Shown here: positions 34,179 through 42,934 of the stretch, in pieces
Position numbering within the stretch: position 1 is the first letter of the stretch
How the letters are laid out: each line of letters opens with the position of its first letter
Origin: CAZUDI01 sp964618975
Lineage (GTDB): Bacteria; Desulfobacterota; Desulfomonilia; UBA1062
Length of the DNA: 64,000 bases
NCBI GenBank assembly: GCA_964618975.1
Contig: CAZUDI010000001.1
Location: 186,001 to 250,000 of the forward strand
Reading direction: 5' to 3'
The notes under the pieces: generated by a model
What the model was told of the DNA's origin: nothing
Database searches by the model: none
What the model saw: only the letters and a program-made list of their open reading frames with translations
Program-made: the position numbers and the translations under genes

Positions 34179-37100
34179 TTATTCCAGCTCGGCGTCACAG
34201 CGCAGGCAACGGCAGGCCTCTCTGTACGCGATTTCCCGTGTGTAGCCGAGTTCCACCTCCTTGAAGTTTCCGAAACGCTGTTCAATTGCCAGCTCCGGCA
34301 TAGCGGCCTTGGGATTCTCCACCAGATCCTCGTCCACCTCGAAGGGGATAGCGATCTTCTCTTCCTCGGGCTCGCGGTAGGCCGGTTCGCCGTTCTTCTC
34401 GCGGATAAAGGCATCCGCCTCGGCGGCCGCCTTGTGTCCCATAGCGATGGCCTCCACCACGGTGGCCGGCCCGCTGGCCGCATCACCGATCACGAACACG
34501 CCCGCGGCGGTGGTTTTGGTCGAGCCCTTTCCGGGCTGTTCGAAGCCGCCCCACTTGTCCAGCTGCACCTCTGATCCCTCGGGGATGAAGGTGGTGTCAG
34601 CGGACTGAGAGATGGCCGGGACGATGGTATCGATACTCAGTACGAAGGTGTCGCCTTCGATGGGTTTGGGCTTGCGCCGGCCGGAGCGATCGAACTCGGC
34701 CAGCTGCATGCGCTGACACTCCACGCCGGTGAGACGGCCCTTCTCCCCGATCAACCGGACGGGGGCCACCAGGTAGTCGATCTTGACGCCCTCTTCTTCG
34801 GCGGCCACGATCTCGTGCTCCCAGGCGGGCATGTCCTTGCGTTCGCGGCGATAGAGGATGGTCACGTCCTTGGCACCCAGGCGCACCGAGGTCCTGGCCG
34901 CATCGATGGCCGAGTTACCGCCACCGACGATGGCCACCCGGCTGCCGATCTTCACATCCTGCCCCAGGTTGACCGCACGCAGGAATTCCACCGCTCCCCA
35001 GACGCCTGTAAGGTCCTCGCCCTCGATGTCCAGGGTCCAGCTCTTGTGGGCGCCCACGCCGATGATGATGATATCGTAGTCGGACGAGAGCTGCTCGTAG
35101 CCGATATCCCTGCCGATACGCGTCTTCAGCCGGATATCCACCCCGAGCGCGGCGATATCATCGACCTCCTGCTGGATGACATCCCGGGGCATACGATACT
35201 CGGGGATGGCATAACGCATCATGCCGCCGGCATAGGGCAGCTCCTCGAAGACCGTTACCGCATAGCCGCGCATGGCCAGATCCTGGGCCGCGGTGAGACC
35301 AGCCGGACCGGCGCCGATGACGGCGACCTTTTCGGTGCGGGTGACGGGAATGGGTGCGACCTCGGGACGCTCCCCGTTATCGGAGATGTAACGCTTGAGC
35401 CAGGCGATGGCCATGGGTTCGTCGAGCTGACCCCGGCGGCACTTGTTGGCACAGAATTGCGGGCAGACCCGCCCGCATACCCCCGGGAAGGGGTTGGTCT
35501 TCCTCATGACCTTGAAGGCGTCTCCCAGCCGACCGGCCCTGATCAGGGCGATATAGGCCGGTACATCCATCTCGATGGGACAGGCATGCTGACAGGGCGA
35601 CTTGAACAGGGCCGAGCACACCGCGGCCGGGCACTTCTTGTCGTAGATGTGGGCCTCGTACTCGTGCCTGAAATAGCGGATGGTGGAGAGCACCGGGTTC
35701 GGAGCGGTCTGCCCCAGTCCGCACAGGGCGGAATCCTTGATGTTCTGGGCCAGATCCTCCAGGAGCTCGATATCGCCGTCCTTACCCTGACCATGGCAGA
35801 TGCGTTCGAGGATCTCGAGCATGCGTTTGGTGCCCTCACGGCAGGGCGTACACTTGCCACAGCTCTCCTCCTGACAGAACTCCATGAAGAAGCGCGCCGT
35901 GTCCACCATGCAGGTGTCCTCGTCCATGACGATCAGTCCGCCGGATCCCATGATGGCTCCGAGCTTGATGATCTCTTCGTAGTCAGTGGGCGTATTCAGG
36001 GCCCCGGACGGGATACACCCACCCGAGGGTCCGCCGAGCTGGGCGGCCTTGTAGCCCTTGCCGCCCGGGATCCCGCCGCCGATGTCGAAGATGATGTCGC
36101 CGATAGGTGTCCCCATGGGCACCTCTACCAGGCCCACGTTGTTGACCGCCCCCGTGAGGGCAAAGACCTTGGTACCCTTGGAACGCTCGGTGCCGATAGC
36201 GGCATACCAGTCACCGCCCTTGAGGACGATCTGGGCGATATTGGCATAGGTCTCGACGTTGTTGAGCACCGAGGGTTTCTCCCACAGTCCCTTGTTGGCC
36301 GGGAAAGGCGGTCGGGGACGCGGCATGCCGCGCTTGCCCTCGATGGAGTTCATCAGCGCGGTCTCCTCGCCGCACACGAAGGCCCCTGCACCCTGGTAGA
36401 CCTCGATGTCCAGCGCGTAGCCCGACCCGAGGATGTCCTCGCCCAGCAGGCCGTACTCCTTGGCCTGCTCGATGGCCAGTGTCAAGCGCTTGATGGCCAG
36501 GGGATATTCGGCGCGGCAGTAGATATAGCCCTTGTTGGCACCGATGCAGTAACCGGCGATGATCATGCCCTCCAGCACGGCATGCGGGTCGGCCTCCAGG
36601 ATGGAGCGGTCCATGAATGCGCCCGGATCGCCTTCATCCGCATTGCAGAGGATGTACTTCACGTCGCCGGTGGCCTTGCGGGCAAACGACCACTTCAACC
36701 CGGTGGGGAAACCACCGCCGCCGCGGCCCCTGAGGCCGGACTTCTTGACCTCTTCGATGACCTCGTCCGGGCTCATCTCCGTCAGCGCCTTGGCGGCGCC
36801 CAGATAGCCCTCCCGGGCGATGTACTCATCGATCTTCTCGGCGTCGATGAGGCCGCGGTTCTTGAGCGCGATGAGCATCTGCTTGCCGAAGAAGGGGATC
36901 TCGTGCATGTGCGGGATGGGCTTTTCGGTGAGCGGTTCGCGGTACATCAGGCGCTCCACCGGACGCCCCTTGACGATGTGCTCCTCGATGATCTCGGGGA
37001 CATCCTCGGCCTTGACGTACTGATAGAAGGTGCCCTCCGGGTAGATCACCATGATGGGTCCCGCGGCGCAGAAACCGTTGCACCCGGTTTCGACGATGGC

Positions 37101-37223
37101 GACCTCGTCTGCGAGATTTCTCTTGGCTATCTCCTGAACGATGGCCTGATGGATTCCCTCACTGCCGGTGGCGCGGCAGCCGGTTCCCCCGCAGACCAGT
37201 ATGTGTGCGCGAAAGACCTTCAT
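34179..37223 (-). CDS. NuoF-like diaphorase fused to GltD/NfnB-like NAD(P)H oxidoreductase
   Basis: A 1014-residue fusion. Residues 1-90 form a thioredoxin-like 2Fe-2S domain (VCGGTGCRAT and ETGCNGFCAAG). A NuoF domain follows with the FMN loop GRGGGGFPTGLKW, and the 4Fe-4S site SCGKCTPCREG near 455. From about 540 the chain resembles the small subunit of glutamate synthase or NfnB: SPCQHACPIEMDVP, GVCGRVCPQFCANKCRRG, FAD motif VIGAGPAGLTAAQDLA and nucleotide motif IVGGGNSAIDAARTSV. It ends with CRCLRC. It would couple formate oxidation to NAD plus a second acceptor such as NADP or ferredoxin. Context and overlap of function with NuoE-like and FdhA partners are clear; bifurcation is inference. 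Confidence 0.9.
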   Translation of the reverse strand: MKVFRAHILVCGGTGCRATGSEGIHQAIVQEIAKRNLADEVAIVETGCNGFCAAGPIMVIYPEGTFYQYVKAEDVPEIIEEHIVKGRPVERLMYREPLTEKPIPHMHEIPFFGKQMLIALKNRGLIDAEKIDEYIAREGYLGAAKALTEMSPDEVIEEVKKSGLRGRGGGGFPTGLKWSFARKATGDVKYILCNADEGDPGAFMDRSILEADPHAVLEGMIIAGYCIGANKGYIYCRAEYPLAIKRLTLAIEQAKEYGLLGEDILGSGYALDIEVYQGAGAFVCGEETALMNSIEGKRGMPRPRPPFPANKGLWEKPSVLNNVETYANIAQIVLKGGDWYAAIGTERSKGTKVFALTGAVNNVGLVEVPMGTPIGDIIFDIGGGIPGGKGYKAAQLGGPSGGCIPSGALNTPTDYEEIIKLGAIMGSGGLIVMDEDTCMVDTARFFMEFCQEESCGKCTPCREGTKRMLEILERICHGQGKDGDIELLEDLAQNIKDSALCGLGQTAPNPVLSTIRYFRHEYEAHIYDKKCPAAVCSALFKSPCQHACPIEMDVPAYIALIRAGRLGDAFKVMRKTNPFPGVCGRVCPQFCANKCRRGQLDEPMAIAWLKRYISDNGERPEVAPIPVTRTEKVAVIGAGPAGLTAAQDLAMRGYAVTVFEELPYAGGMMRYAIPEYRMPRDVIQQEVDDIAALGVDIRLKTRIGRDIGYEQLSSDYDIIIIGVGAHKSWTLDIEGEDLTGVWGAVEFLRAVNLGQDVKIGSRVAIVGGGNSAIDAARTSVRLGAKDVTILYRRERKDMPAWEHEIVAAEEEGVKIDYLVAPVRLIGEKGRLTGVECQRMQLAEFDRSGRRKPKPIEGDTFVLSIDTIVPAISQSADTTFIPEGSEVQLDKWGGFEQPGKGSTKTTAAGVFVIGDAASGPATVVEAIAMGHKAAAEADAFIREKNGEPAYREPEEEKIAIPFEVDEDLVENPKAAMPELAIEQRFGNFKEVELGYTREIAYREACRCLRCDAELE

Positions 37224-37619
37224 CTAGTGTGCCCCCCTCTCGTCTTGCTCCTTGCCCCTGGCCATCACGAACTCCTGCTGCACCTCTCCGTTCAAGACAT
37301 GGCGCTTGAAGATCTGCCGCATCTTGTTGGCCGTGAGATACTCATAGACGATGGGCTCCTGGCCCTTGACCTCGATGGTCACCAGTGGCTCCCGACTGCA
37401 GATGCCGATGCAACCCGAGGTCGTCACCACCACGTCCCCCACATTACCCTCGCTGATCTCGCTCATCACCGTATCGAGAATCTCCTTGGACCCGGAGGCG
37501 ATGCCGCAGGTCCCCATGTGGACGGTCACCTTCACGCGCTTCTCGCCCGACCGGAACTGGTCTTCTCGCTCCACCTTTTCCTTTATCTTCTTCAAGTCAT
37601 CAATCGTCAGCTTTGCCAT
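37224..37619 (-). CDS. 2Fe-2S ferredoxin, thioredoxin-like (HndB type)
   Basis: A 131-residue thioredoxin-like 2Fe-2S protein. Cluster cysteines are in HMGTCGIASGS and TSGCIGICSREP. Such proteins are the HndB-like subunit of NADP-reducing hydrogenases and formate dehydrogenases and sit beside NuoE- and NuoF-like subunits. The stop codon abuts the start of the NuoF/GltD fusion and there are nine bases to the NuoE-like gene, so it is firmly in the formate dehydrogenase operon. The amino-terminal 30 residues are charged and helical. Confidence 0.88.
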   Translation of the reverse strand: MAKLTIDDLKKIKEKVEREDQFRSGEKRVKVTVHMGTCGIASGSKEILDTVMSEISEGNVGDVVVTTSGCIGICSREPLVTIEVKGQEPIVYEYLTANKMRQIFKRHVLNGEVQQEFVMARGKEQDERGAH

Positions 37620-37628
37620 GCCATCCTC

Positions 37629-38135
37629 CTAGTCGTACTGGGCAAGAATGTGGGCGATCTTGGCGGGCTTCACCTGCCCATGGGTGTCCTCGTCAACCAC
37701 CACCACCGGGGCCAGACCGCAGGCGCCCAGACAACGCACCGTCTCCAGGGAGAAAAGCCGGTCCGGCGTGCATTCGCCGGGCTGGATGCCCAAGGCCTCG
37801 GACATGCGTTCGAGGATCTGCTTGCCGCCGCGCACATAGCAGGCGGTACCCAGGCAGACCCGGATCACGTGCTTGCCGCGGGGAACCATGGTGAAGAAGG
37901 AATAGAACGTCACCACGCCGTAGACATTGGCCACGGGAATGTTCAGCCCCTGCGCCACGCGATGCTGAATGGCCGCCGGGAGATACCCGAGGACATCCTG
38001 AACCTTCTCGAGCACCGGGATCAGCGCGCCGGGTTTGCCCCGATAACGCTCAATGATCGCATCCACTTCCCCCAGCTGTTCGGAGGTGAACTCCGCCAAC
38101 TGCGCACTCATTTGAGACGTGTCTAATGTTGCCAC
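37629..38135 (-). CDS. NuoE-like 2Fe-2S subunit of the formate dehydrogenase complex
   Basis: A 168-residue NuoE/HndA-family protein that carries one 2Fe-2S cluster and docks on the NuoF-like subunit. Ligands are in RVCLGTACYVRGG and ETVRCLGACGLAPVV. VYGVVTFYSFF is the typical preceding helix. The start is a GTG at 38135 with GGGGGG four bases upstream; no better ATG fits. It is the first gene of the operon that runs through fdhA and focA. A promoter and an overlapping palindrome are visible just upstream. Confidence 0.92.
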   Translation of the reverse strand: MATLDTSQMSAQLAEFTSEQLGEVDAIIERYRGKPGALIPVLEKVQDVLGYLPAAIQHRVAQGLNIPVANVYGVVTFYSFFTMVPRGKHVIRVCLGTACYVRGGKQILERMSEALGIQPGECTPDRLFSLETVRCLGACGLAPVVVVDEDTHGQVKPAKIAHILAQYD

Positions 38136-38166
38136 ATTACCCCCCTTGTCATACCTTTGTTATTTG

Positions 38167-38188
38167 GCCTGTTATTTTTTTAACAGGC
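38167..38188. promoter_or_regulatory. Perfect palindrome at the fdh operon start, candidate CRP/FNR-family operator
   Basis: GCCTGTTA and TAACAGGC flank six T. The core TGTTA-N6-TAACA has the geometry of CRP/FNR-family sites. It overlaps the last two bases of the promoter -10 box, so a bound protein would block transcription. Which protein binds is unknown. Confidence 0.6.
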
Positions 38189-38215
38189 TATAGCATGCAT
38201 TCCTCTGCCTATCAA
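38187..38215 (-). promoter_or_regulatory. Putative sigma-70 promoter of the formate dehydrogenase operon
   Basis: On the minus strand TTGATA (38210-38215) and TATAGC (38187-38192) are 17 bases apart, about 50 bases upstream of the NuoE-like GTG. Confidence 0.6.
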
Positions 38216-38394
38216 GTAAAAACTGCGTGTTGTCTGAGTATTGAGTCATTATTCAGATTGCATTCTGTAAGCAGCTTACGGGAATTCAAATGCTTTTCAC
38301 AGTGCTTTCTCATCCTCGGATGAAAAGGCCCTCTGAAATCCCCCTGGGGTCGTTTTTGGACTTGACACATATTCGACATGCTCCCTAGTACTAG

Positions 38395-38490
38395 GCAATC
38401 ATGGGTAGGGATCCCGGGGCCAGACCCTGACCCCGGGTTGACGCCGCAGGCGGAGGGAAAGTACCTCCCGGAGCGATTTTCAGGTGGGGC
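38395..38490 (+). repeat. Dispersed two-hairpin repeat, degenerate copy
   Basis: Begins with the ATCATGGGTA-like head and has CCCGGGGCCAGACCC and GCCGCAGGCGG parts. It is the leader of mobA. Confidence 0.5.
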
Positions 38491-38511
38491 GAGAAGGGAG
38501 TGACCCCGGGG

Positions 38512-39093
38512 ATGGGTGAACACGCGGCTACAGGCATTGTACTCATCGGAGGCCGGGCGACACGTTTCGGCTCTGACAAGGTGATCACCCCCATCGGTGA
38601 CCGCCCGCTCATCGAGCACATCCTCGAGGTAATCCGGCCGATCTTCGCCGAGATCCTGCTCGTAGGGCATCCGCGCGACGAGCTCACCGGCTACCGGGTT
38701 GTGGAGGACCTCCTCCCTCATTCCGGCCCGCTGGGCGGTCTCTACACCGCCCTGAGCACGATCACCACACCTTACGGTTTTGTCTTTGCGGCGGACATGC
38801 CCAACCTCAGTCGGGCCTTCATCGAATACATGCTCGCGTGTTCAGGACAACACGACATCATCATCCCGGTGTGGTCCAAGGGCAGAGAGCCTCTGCATGC
38901 GCTCTATCACCGCGACCTGCGCCCGGCCGCCCACGAGCTCATCTCCCGGGGGGCCCTGCGTATCTTCGATCTAATGCAGGGGGCCTCCACCCTGACCATC
39001 CCGGAAGAGACCATTCGCAGCTACGGGCGTCCCGAGGTCATGTTCGCCAACATCAACACCCCCCATGACGCCAAGGCCCACTTGATGACCTAG
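38512..39093 (+). CDS. mobA: Molybdenum cofactor guanylyltransferase
   Basis: Attaches GMP to molybdopterin to give the guanine dinucleotide cofactor used by formate dehydrogenase. The 193-residue protein has a nucleotide-binding motif GIVLIGGRATRFGSDK (a variant of LAGGxSxRMGxDK) and the metal-site region FVFAADMPNLS. I use the ATG at 38512, since a GTG four codons earlier would put the ribosome site too close. It is divergent from the formate dehydrogenase operon, a meaningful pairing. No MobB domain is attached. Confidence 0.9.
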   Translation: MGEHAATGIVLIGGRATRFGSDKVITPIGDRPLIEHILEVIRPIFAEILLVGHPRDELTGYRVVEDLLPHSGPLGGLYTALSTITTPYGFVFAADMPNLSRAFIEYMLACSGQHDIIIPVWSKGREPLHALYHRDLRPAAHELISRGALRIFDLMQGASTLTIPEETIRSYGRPEVMFANINTPHDAKAHLMT

Positions 39094-39328
39094 GGCGCAG
39101 GTGTTGCGTTATCGGTTTCCCTGGGGGGGCATGCTGCCGGCAGTCATGCCTGCCGGACAGAGTTGGATTCCGGAAAAATATTTCCCTTTTTCAGACAACC
39201 TTTTCCCACGCCGTGAGGGCAGCCCATATTATTGCATGATTTTTCAGGCAATTGCGCAGCCAAATCTGGGTATGCAACTTGCATTGTGAGACGCAGTCAC
39301 GATTATGCATCTTTTTGAGGAGGAGTTT

Positions 39329-41227
39329 ATGTGGGAAAAGCGCTACCGTTGTCTCGTATGGGGAGGCTTAAGCCTCCTCGTGTGCCTGTGGGTTTGCGGC
39401 TGTGGTCCGACACCGGCCACCACCGAGGTTGTCGTGTCCGACGCCATCACCAGCAACGGCCCAGCGGGTGATCCGGAGATCCCCTGCAATGCCACGGTCT
39501 ATTGCATCCCCTTCAAGGAAAAGAAATCCCTGCTGAAGTATCTGACGGCCGAGAAGGTGGCGGAAATCGAGGTCCGTTTTTATGCGCGCCTCTTAGGCGG
39601 TGACGCCGAGGACTGGATCAGGCTCGGCGATGAGTCCGCCCCCTTGATGACCGACGCACAGGGCCGTGTCCGGCTCGAAAATCTGAGACAATGGTTGCCG
39701 TCGGAGTTCCTCGATCTGGCCCCCTGCGATCTTGCGCTGCGGGCCGAGGTCGTCTTCGAGGGAGGCGCCACGGTCACGGACGACGACGGGATCCTGCGCC
39801 TCCTTGAGGCGGAAACATCCGACAACCCCCCGGTGGTCTTCACCGACCACGACAACACCCTGCACGCCACCGGCGGGCAGAACTCGCTGGCCGACTGGAT
39901 CGAGTTCATCAACTGGGCCCGTGATGACTGGCCCCTGGTCGACGACCAGGTGGCCGGGGTTGTCGACCAGCTCCGGGCCGCCTCCCAGGACGTGGTGATC
40001 GTCTCCGGGATGCCGCTGGAGATCCGGGCCCTGTGCCGGGACCAGGTGCGCGCCCACATCGAGGACGGCGAAAACCGCACGATGCCGCTCTTCATCAAAT
40101 CCGACCTGGAGTTCGAACACGGCTACGAGTTCAAGGCCGGGGCCCTGGCCATCCTGAAGGCCCTCTACGGTGCCGAGAACTGCCGGGCCATGGTGGGGGA
40201 CACCGTGCGCGAGGACGGCTACGGCGCCTATGCCAACCGACTCTTCTACATCCCCTTCCAGGTGGACTACTACCTCTTCCCATCCCTCCTCGACACGCAG
40301 GGCTACGGCTTCATCGCCCCCCAGCTCATCGCCTGGGACTGGCTTGAGGTCGGGGAGATGCTCGCCGCCGGCGATCCGGTGTCCAATTACTTCCTCAGGA
40401 ATGAAAACGGCTTCCTGAACATCGCCCATCGGGGCGGCCGGTCGCTCCGGCCCGAAAACACCATCCTGGCCTACCGCCATGCCCTGGAGGTGGGGTCCGA
40501 GTCCCTCGAGGGGGATGTCCATGCCACCAGCGACGGCGTCATCGTGGTCTCCCATGACGCCACGGTCGACCGCTGCACGAACGGCACCGGAAATATCAAG
40601 GACATGAGCTTCGAGGAGTTGCGGGCGCTCGACGCCGGGTATGATTTCACCCCCGACGGCGGGGCCACCTTCCCCTACCGGGGCTATGCCTTCGAGGGGG
40701 CGGACCACCTGCTGATTCCGACCCTGGAGGAGGTCTTCGGCGATCCCGTGCTCGAGAAGGCCCCCATGGTGGCGGAGATCAAACAGCAGTCCCCCAGCAT
40801 CGTGGACCCGGTCCTCGACCTGATCGAAACCTATGACATGCAGCAGCGGCTCGTCCTGGGATCGTTCAATGAGGAATCACTGATCGAGCTGCGCGCCCGG
40901 GCGGCCGGGCGGGGCATGGATCTCGTGACCTCGTTCGCCACCGAGGAGGTGCTTGATTTCTTCCTCACCCCCCTGGCCGCCATGCCGGTCACCGGCTATA
41001 CCCCGCCGGGCCAGGTGCTGCAGGTACCCATCGAGTACGAGTTGAGCGGCCTCACCATCCAGGTGATCAACGCTGGCTTCATGAACAAGGCCCGCTATCT
41101 GGGGCTCAAGGTCCAGGCCTGGACGATCAACGACCCGGACGAGATGCGCTGGCTGATGGACGAGATGCAGGTGGATGGGATCATGAGCGACGATCCCGAA
41201 CTCCTGGAAGAGATCATTCATGAATAG
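39329..41227 (+). CDS. Lipoprotein: HAD phosphatase domain fused to glycerophosphodiester phosphodiesterase
   Basis: A 632-residue predicted lipoprotein. The signal ends in WVCGC with lipidated Cys25. Residues 165-330 form a HAD domain of the LNS2/phosphatidate-phosphatase kind: DHDNT (173-177), IVSGMP, and MVGDTVREDGYGAY. From 362 a GDPD domain follows with IAHRGG (365-370), RPENT, LEGDVHAT and VSHDATVDR. The pair could dephosphorylate and then cleave phospholipid head groups at the cell surface. GAGGAGGAG precedes the ATG at 39329. It is followed by a pair of hairpins and another lipoprotein gene. Confidence 0.85.
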   Translation: MWEKRYRCLVWGGLSLLVCLWVCGCGPTPATTEVVVSDAITSNGPAGDPEIPCNATVYCIPFKEKKSLLKYLTAEKVAEIEVRFYARLLGGDAEDWIRLGDESAPLMTDAQGRVRLENLRQWLPSEFLDLAPCDLALRAEVVFEGGATVTDDDGILRLLEAETSDNPPVVFTDHDNTLHATGGQNSLADWIEFINWARDDWPLVDDQVAGVVDQLRAASQDVVIVSGMPLEIRALCRDQVRAHIEDGENRTMPLFIKSDLEFEHGYEFKAGALAILKALYGAENCRAMVGDTVREDGYGAYANRLFYIPFQVDYYLFPSLLDTQGYGFIAPQLIAWDWLEVGEMLAAGDPVSNYFLRNENGFLNIAHRGGRSLRPENTILAYRHALEVGSESLEGDVHATSDGVIVVSHDATVDRCTNGTGNIKDMSFEELRALDAGYDFTPDGGATFPYRGYAFEGADHLLIPTLEEVFGDPVLEKAPMVAEIKQQSPSIVDPVLDLIETYDMQQRLVLGSFNEESLIELRARAAGRGMDLVTSFATEEVLDFFLTPLAAMPVTGYTPPGQVLQVPIEYELSGLTIQVINAGFMNKARYLGLKVQAWTINDPDEMRWLMDEMQVDGIMSDDPELLEEIIHE

Positions 41228-41229
41228 AC

Positions 41230-41261
41230 GGTGCGCTCCCTGCCATGGCAGGGAGCGCACC
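41230..41261. terminator. Perfect 32-base palindrome behind the HAD-GDPD gene
   Basis: Fifteen-base arms with a two-base centre (CCATGG core) start two bases after the stop codon. There is no T-run, so termination is plausible but a protein-binding or RNA-stabilising role is possible. Confidence 0.65.
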
Positions 41262-41280
41262 GCGCAGGATAAGGATGGTG

Positions 41281-41309
41281 TCTCACGGGGGGAGAATCCC
41301 CCCGTGAGA
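41281..41309. repeat. Second perfect inverted repeat
   Basis: Arms of 12 bases (41281-41292 and 41298-41309) with a five-base loop AGAAT lie 19 bases behind the first palindrome and 57 before the next gene. Confidence 0.75.
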
Positions 41310-41366
41310 CGGGATTTCAATACGTCTGAGTGCAGTTGAACACTTATAACTTATAAGGAGGTTTCC

Positions 41367-42926
41367 ATGCAGCAACGGAAAACAAGAAAAGGATCACTTG
41401 TTTTTTCGGCTCTTTTAGCCCTGATGGTGCTTTTCATGCAGGGCTGTGTCTTCCAAACCCTGAGCGCCGACAAGACCCGGGTCAAGCCCGGGGAAGAGGT
41501 TTCGCTCACCAGCACATGCCTCCCTTCCGACGATGGCAGCTACAAATACATGTGGTTCTGCGTGAACGCCCCGCTGACGAGCCAGTGGTACTCGGCCACC
41601 TGGATCAAGTTTGCCGAGGGCTCGAGCCAGGCGCTCTTCACCCCCGACGTGGTGGGGACCTACGTCATCGAATGCAAGGTCTTCGCCGGTGTCGGAGGGA
41701 GTGAGGGCTTCAACATCAAGGACATCACCATCGAGTGCTATCTGGACACCGGCTGGGAGGTGGCGCCTACCGTGCTCGACTACGGCCTCACGCAGACCCA
41801 GCAGAAGGTCTATGTCACCAACACCGGCGACGTTCCCATCAGCGTGGCGCTCGATGAGGACCTCACCGCTCCCTGGTGTGTCATCGCCGGCGACGAGGTC
41901 ACCATCCAGCCCAACGAGGCCACCGAGATCGTCGTCACGGTCGACCGCAGTGGGATGATAAACGGACACTACACCACCACCTTCGACGTGGTCTCGCCCG
42001 AGTGCGGCGCTGAGACCATAACCGTCAGCATGGACGTGCCCGACATCTATTCCTGGGACGTGGCCCCCACCGAACTGGATTTTGGCTACATCCAGGTGAC
42101 CAAGACGGTCACGGTCACCAACACGAGCGACACCAGCTACGGAGAGGCCCCCCTGACGGTGAGCATCGATGACAGCACTCTGGCCGACTGGGCCGCGGTG
42201 AGCTTCACCGGCGGCAGCCTGGAGGCCGGCACCAGCCGCGATATCACCGTGACCGTCGACCGCACCGGCCTGGCCTGGGGCACCTACACCACCACCTTCA
42301 GCGTCGGCTGTACGGAGCTCGACGACGATGTCATCATTACCATCAACATGAACGTCGGGGAGGCCCGCCTGCTCTTCGTCGTGGACACCTCAGGCAGCAT
42401 GGCCCAGAACGACCCGGCCGACAAACGCGTCGAGGCGGTCTTTGAAACCATCGACCTCTTCTATCCCAACGAGCACGTGAGCTTCGGCATCGTGCGTTTC
42501 AGCACCACGGCCGCCACCCTGAGCGCCTTCACCCGTGATCTGGCAGACCTCGAGGGGCACTCCGGCGCCCTGGCCCAGGACTCCGGCTGGACCACCTATC
42601 TGGGGGACGGGGCATCCTATGATCCCGGCGCCCTCGACCTGGTGGACGACCTGGTGGACCAGGACGACGGCTCCATCCATTTCGTGACGCTCTTCCTGAG
42701 CGACGGTGAGCCCACCCAGGGGAACACCAATCACGACTCGATCGTGGCCATGGTCACCTCCCTCGTGGCGGGCGGCAATGCCAAGCTCTACACGATCTAT
42801 CTCAACGGCGACCCCGAAGACACGGCCGAGGCCCTGCTCAACGACATGGCCATCGCGGGCGGAACGGAGCAGACGCACGTCTACACCGACCCCGACAGCC
42901 TCACCTTCATCGACCTCGACTTCTAG
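41367..42926 (+). CDS. Lipoprotein with two beta-sandwich repeats and a von Willebrand A domain
   Basis: A 519-residue predicted surface lipoprotein (FMQGC, lipidated Cys27). An Ig-like first domain follows. Two related repeats, about 128-225 and 228-330, start with WEVAPTVLDYG and WDVAPTELDFG and end with GHYTTTFDV and GTYTTTFSV. They resemble BACON-type carbohydrate- or mucin-binding modules. The vWA domain at about 333-519 has an intact metal-adhesion motif FVVDTSGSM (Asp340) and FLSDGEPT. Adhesion or complex assembly on the outer surface is likely; the ligand is unknown. A terminator lies just behind it. Confidence 0.83.
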   Translation: MQQRKTRKGSLVFSALLALMVLFMQGCVFQTLSADKTRVKPGEEVSLTSTCLPSDDGSYKYMWFCVNAPLTSQWYSATWIKFAEGSSQALFTPDVVGTYVIECKVFAGVGGSEGFNIKDITIECYLDTGWEVAPTVLDYGLTQTQQKVYVTNTGDVPISVALDEDLTAPWCVIAGDEVTIQPNEATEIVVTVDRSGMINGHYTTTFDVVSPECGAETITVSMDVPDIYSWDVAPTELDFGYIQVTKTVTVTNTSDTSYGEAPLTVSIDDSTLADWAAVSFTGGSLEAGTSRDITVTVDRTGLAWGTYTTTFSVGCTELDDDVIITINMNVGEARLLFVVDTSGSMAQNDPADKRVEAVFETIDLFYPNEHVSFGIVRFSTTAATLSAFTRDLADLEGHSGALAQDSGWTTYLGDGASYDPGALDLVDDLVDQDDGSIHFVTLFLSDGEPTQGNTNHDSIVAMVTSLVAGGNAKLYTIYLNGDPEDTAEALLNDMAIAGGTEQTHVYTDPDSLTFIDLDF

Positions 42927-42934
42927 GAACTTGT

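Larger units (their letters stand above)
38136..38511. other. Intergenic region between fdh operon and mobA
   Basis: Near the fdh side it has a promoter with an overlapping palindrome (listed separately). Near the mobA side (38395-38490) is a degenerate copy of the dispersed two-hairpin repeat. Confidence 0.5.

Noticed and set aside
34815..38126. Open plus-strand frame of about 1100 codons opposite the formate dehydrogenase genes
   Set aside because: It lies antisense to well-recognised NuoE/NuoF-type genes and its translation shows no family motif. Long antisense frames are common in this GC-rich DNA.
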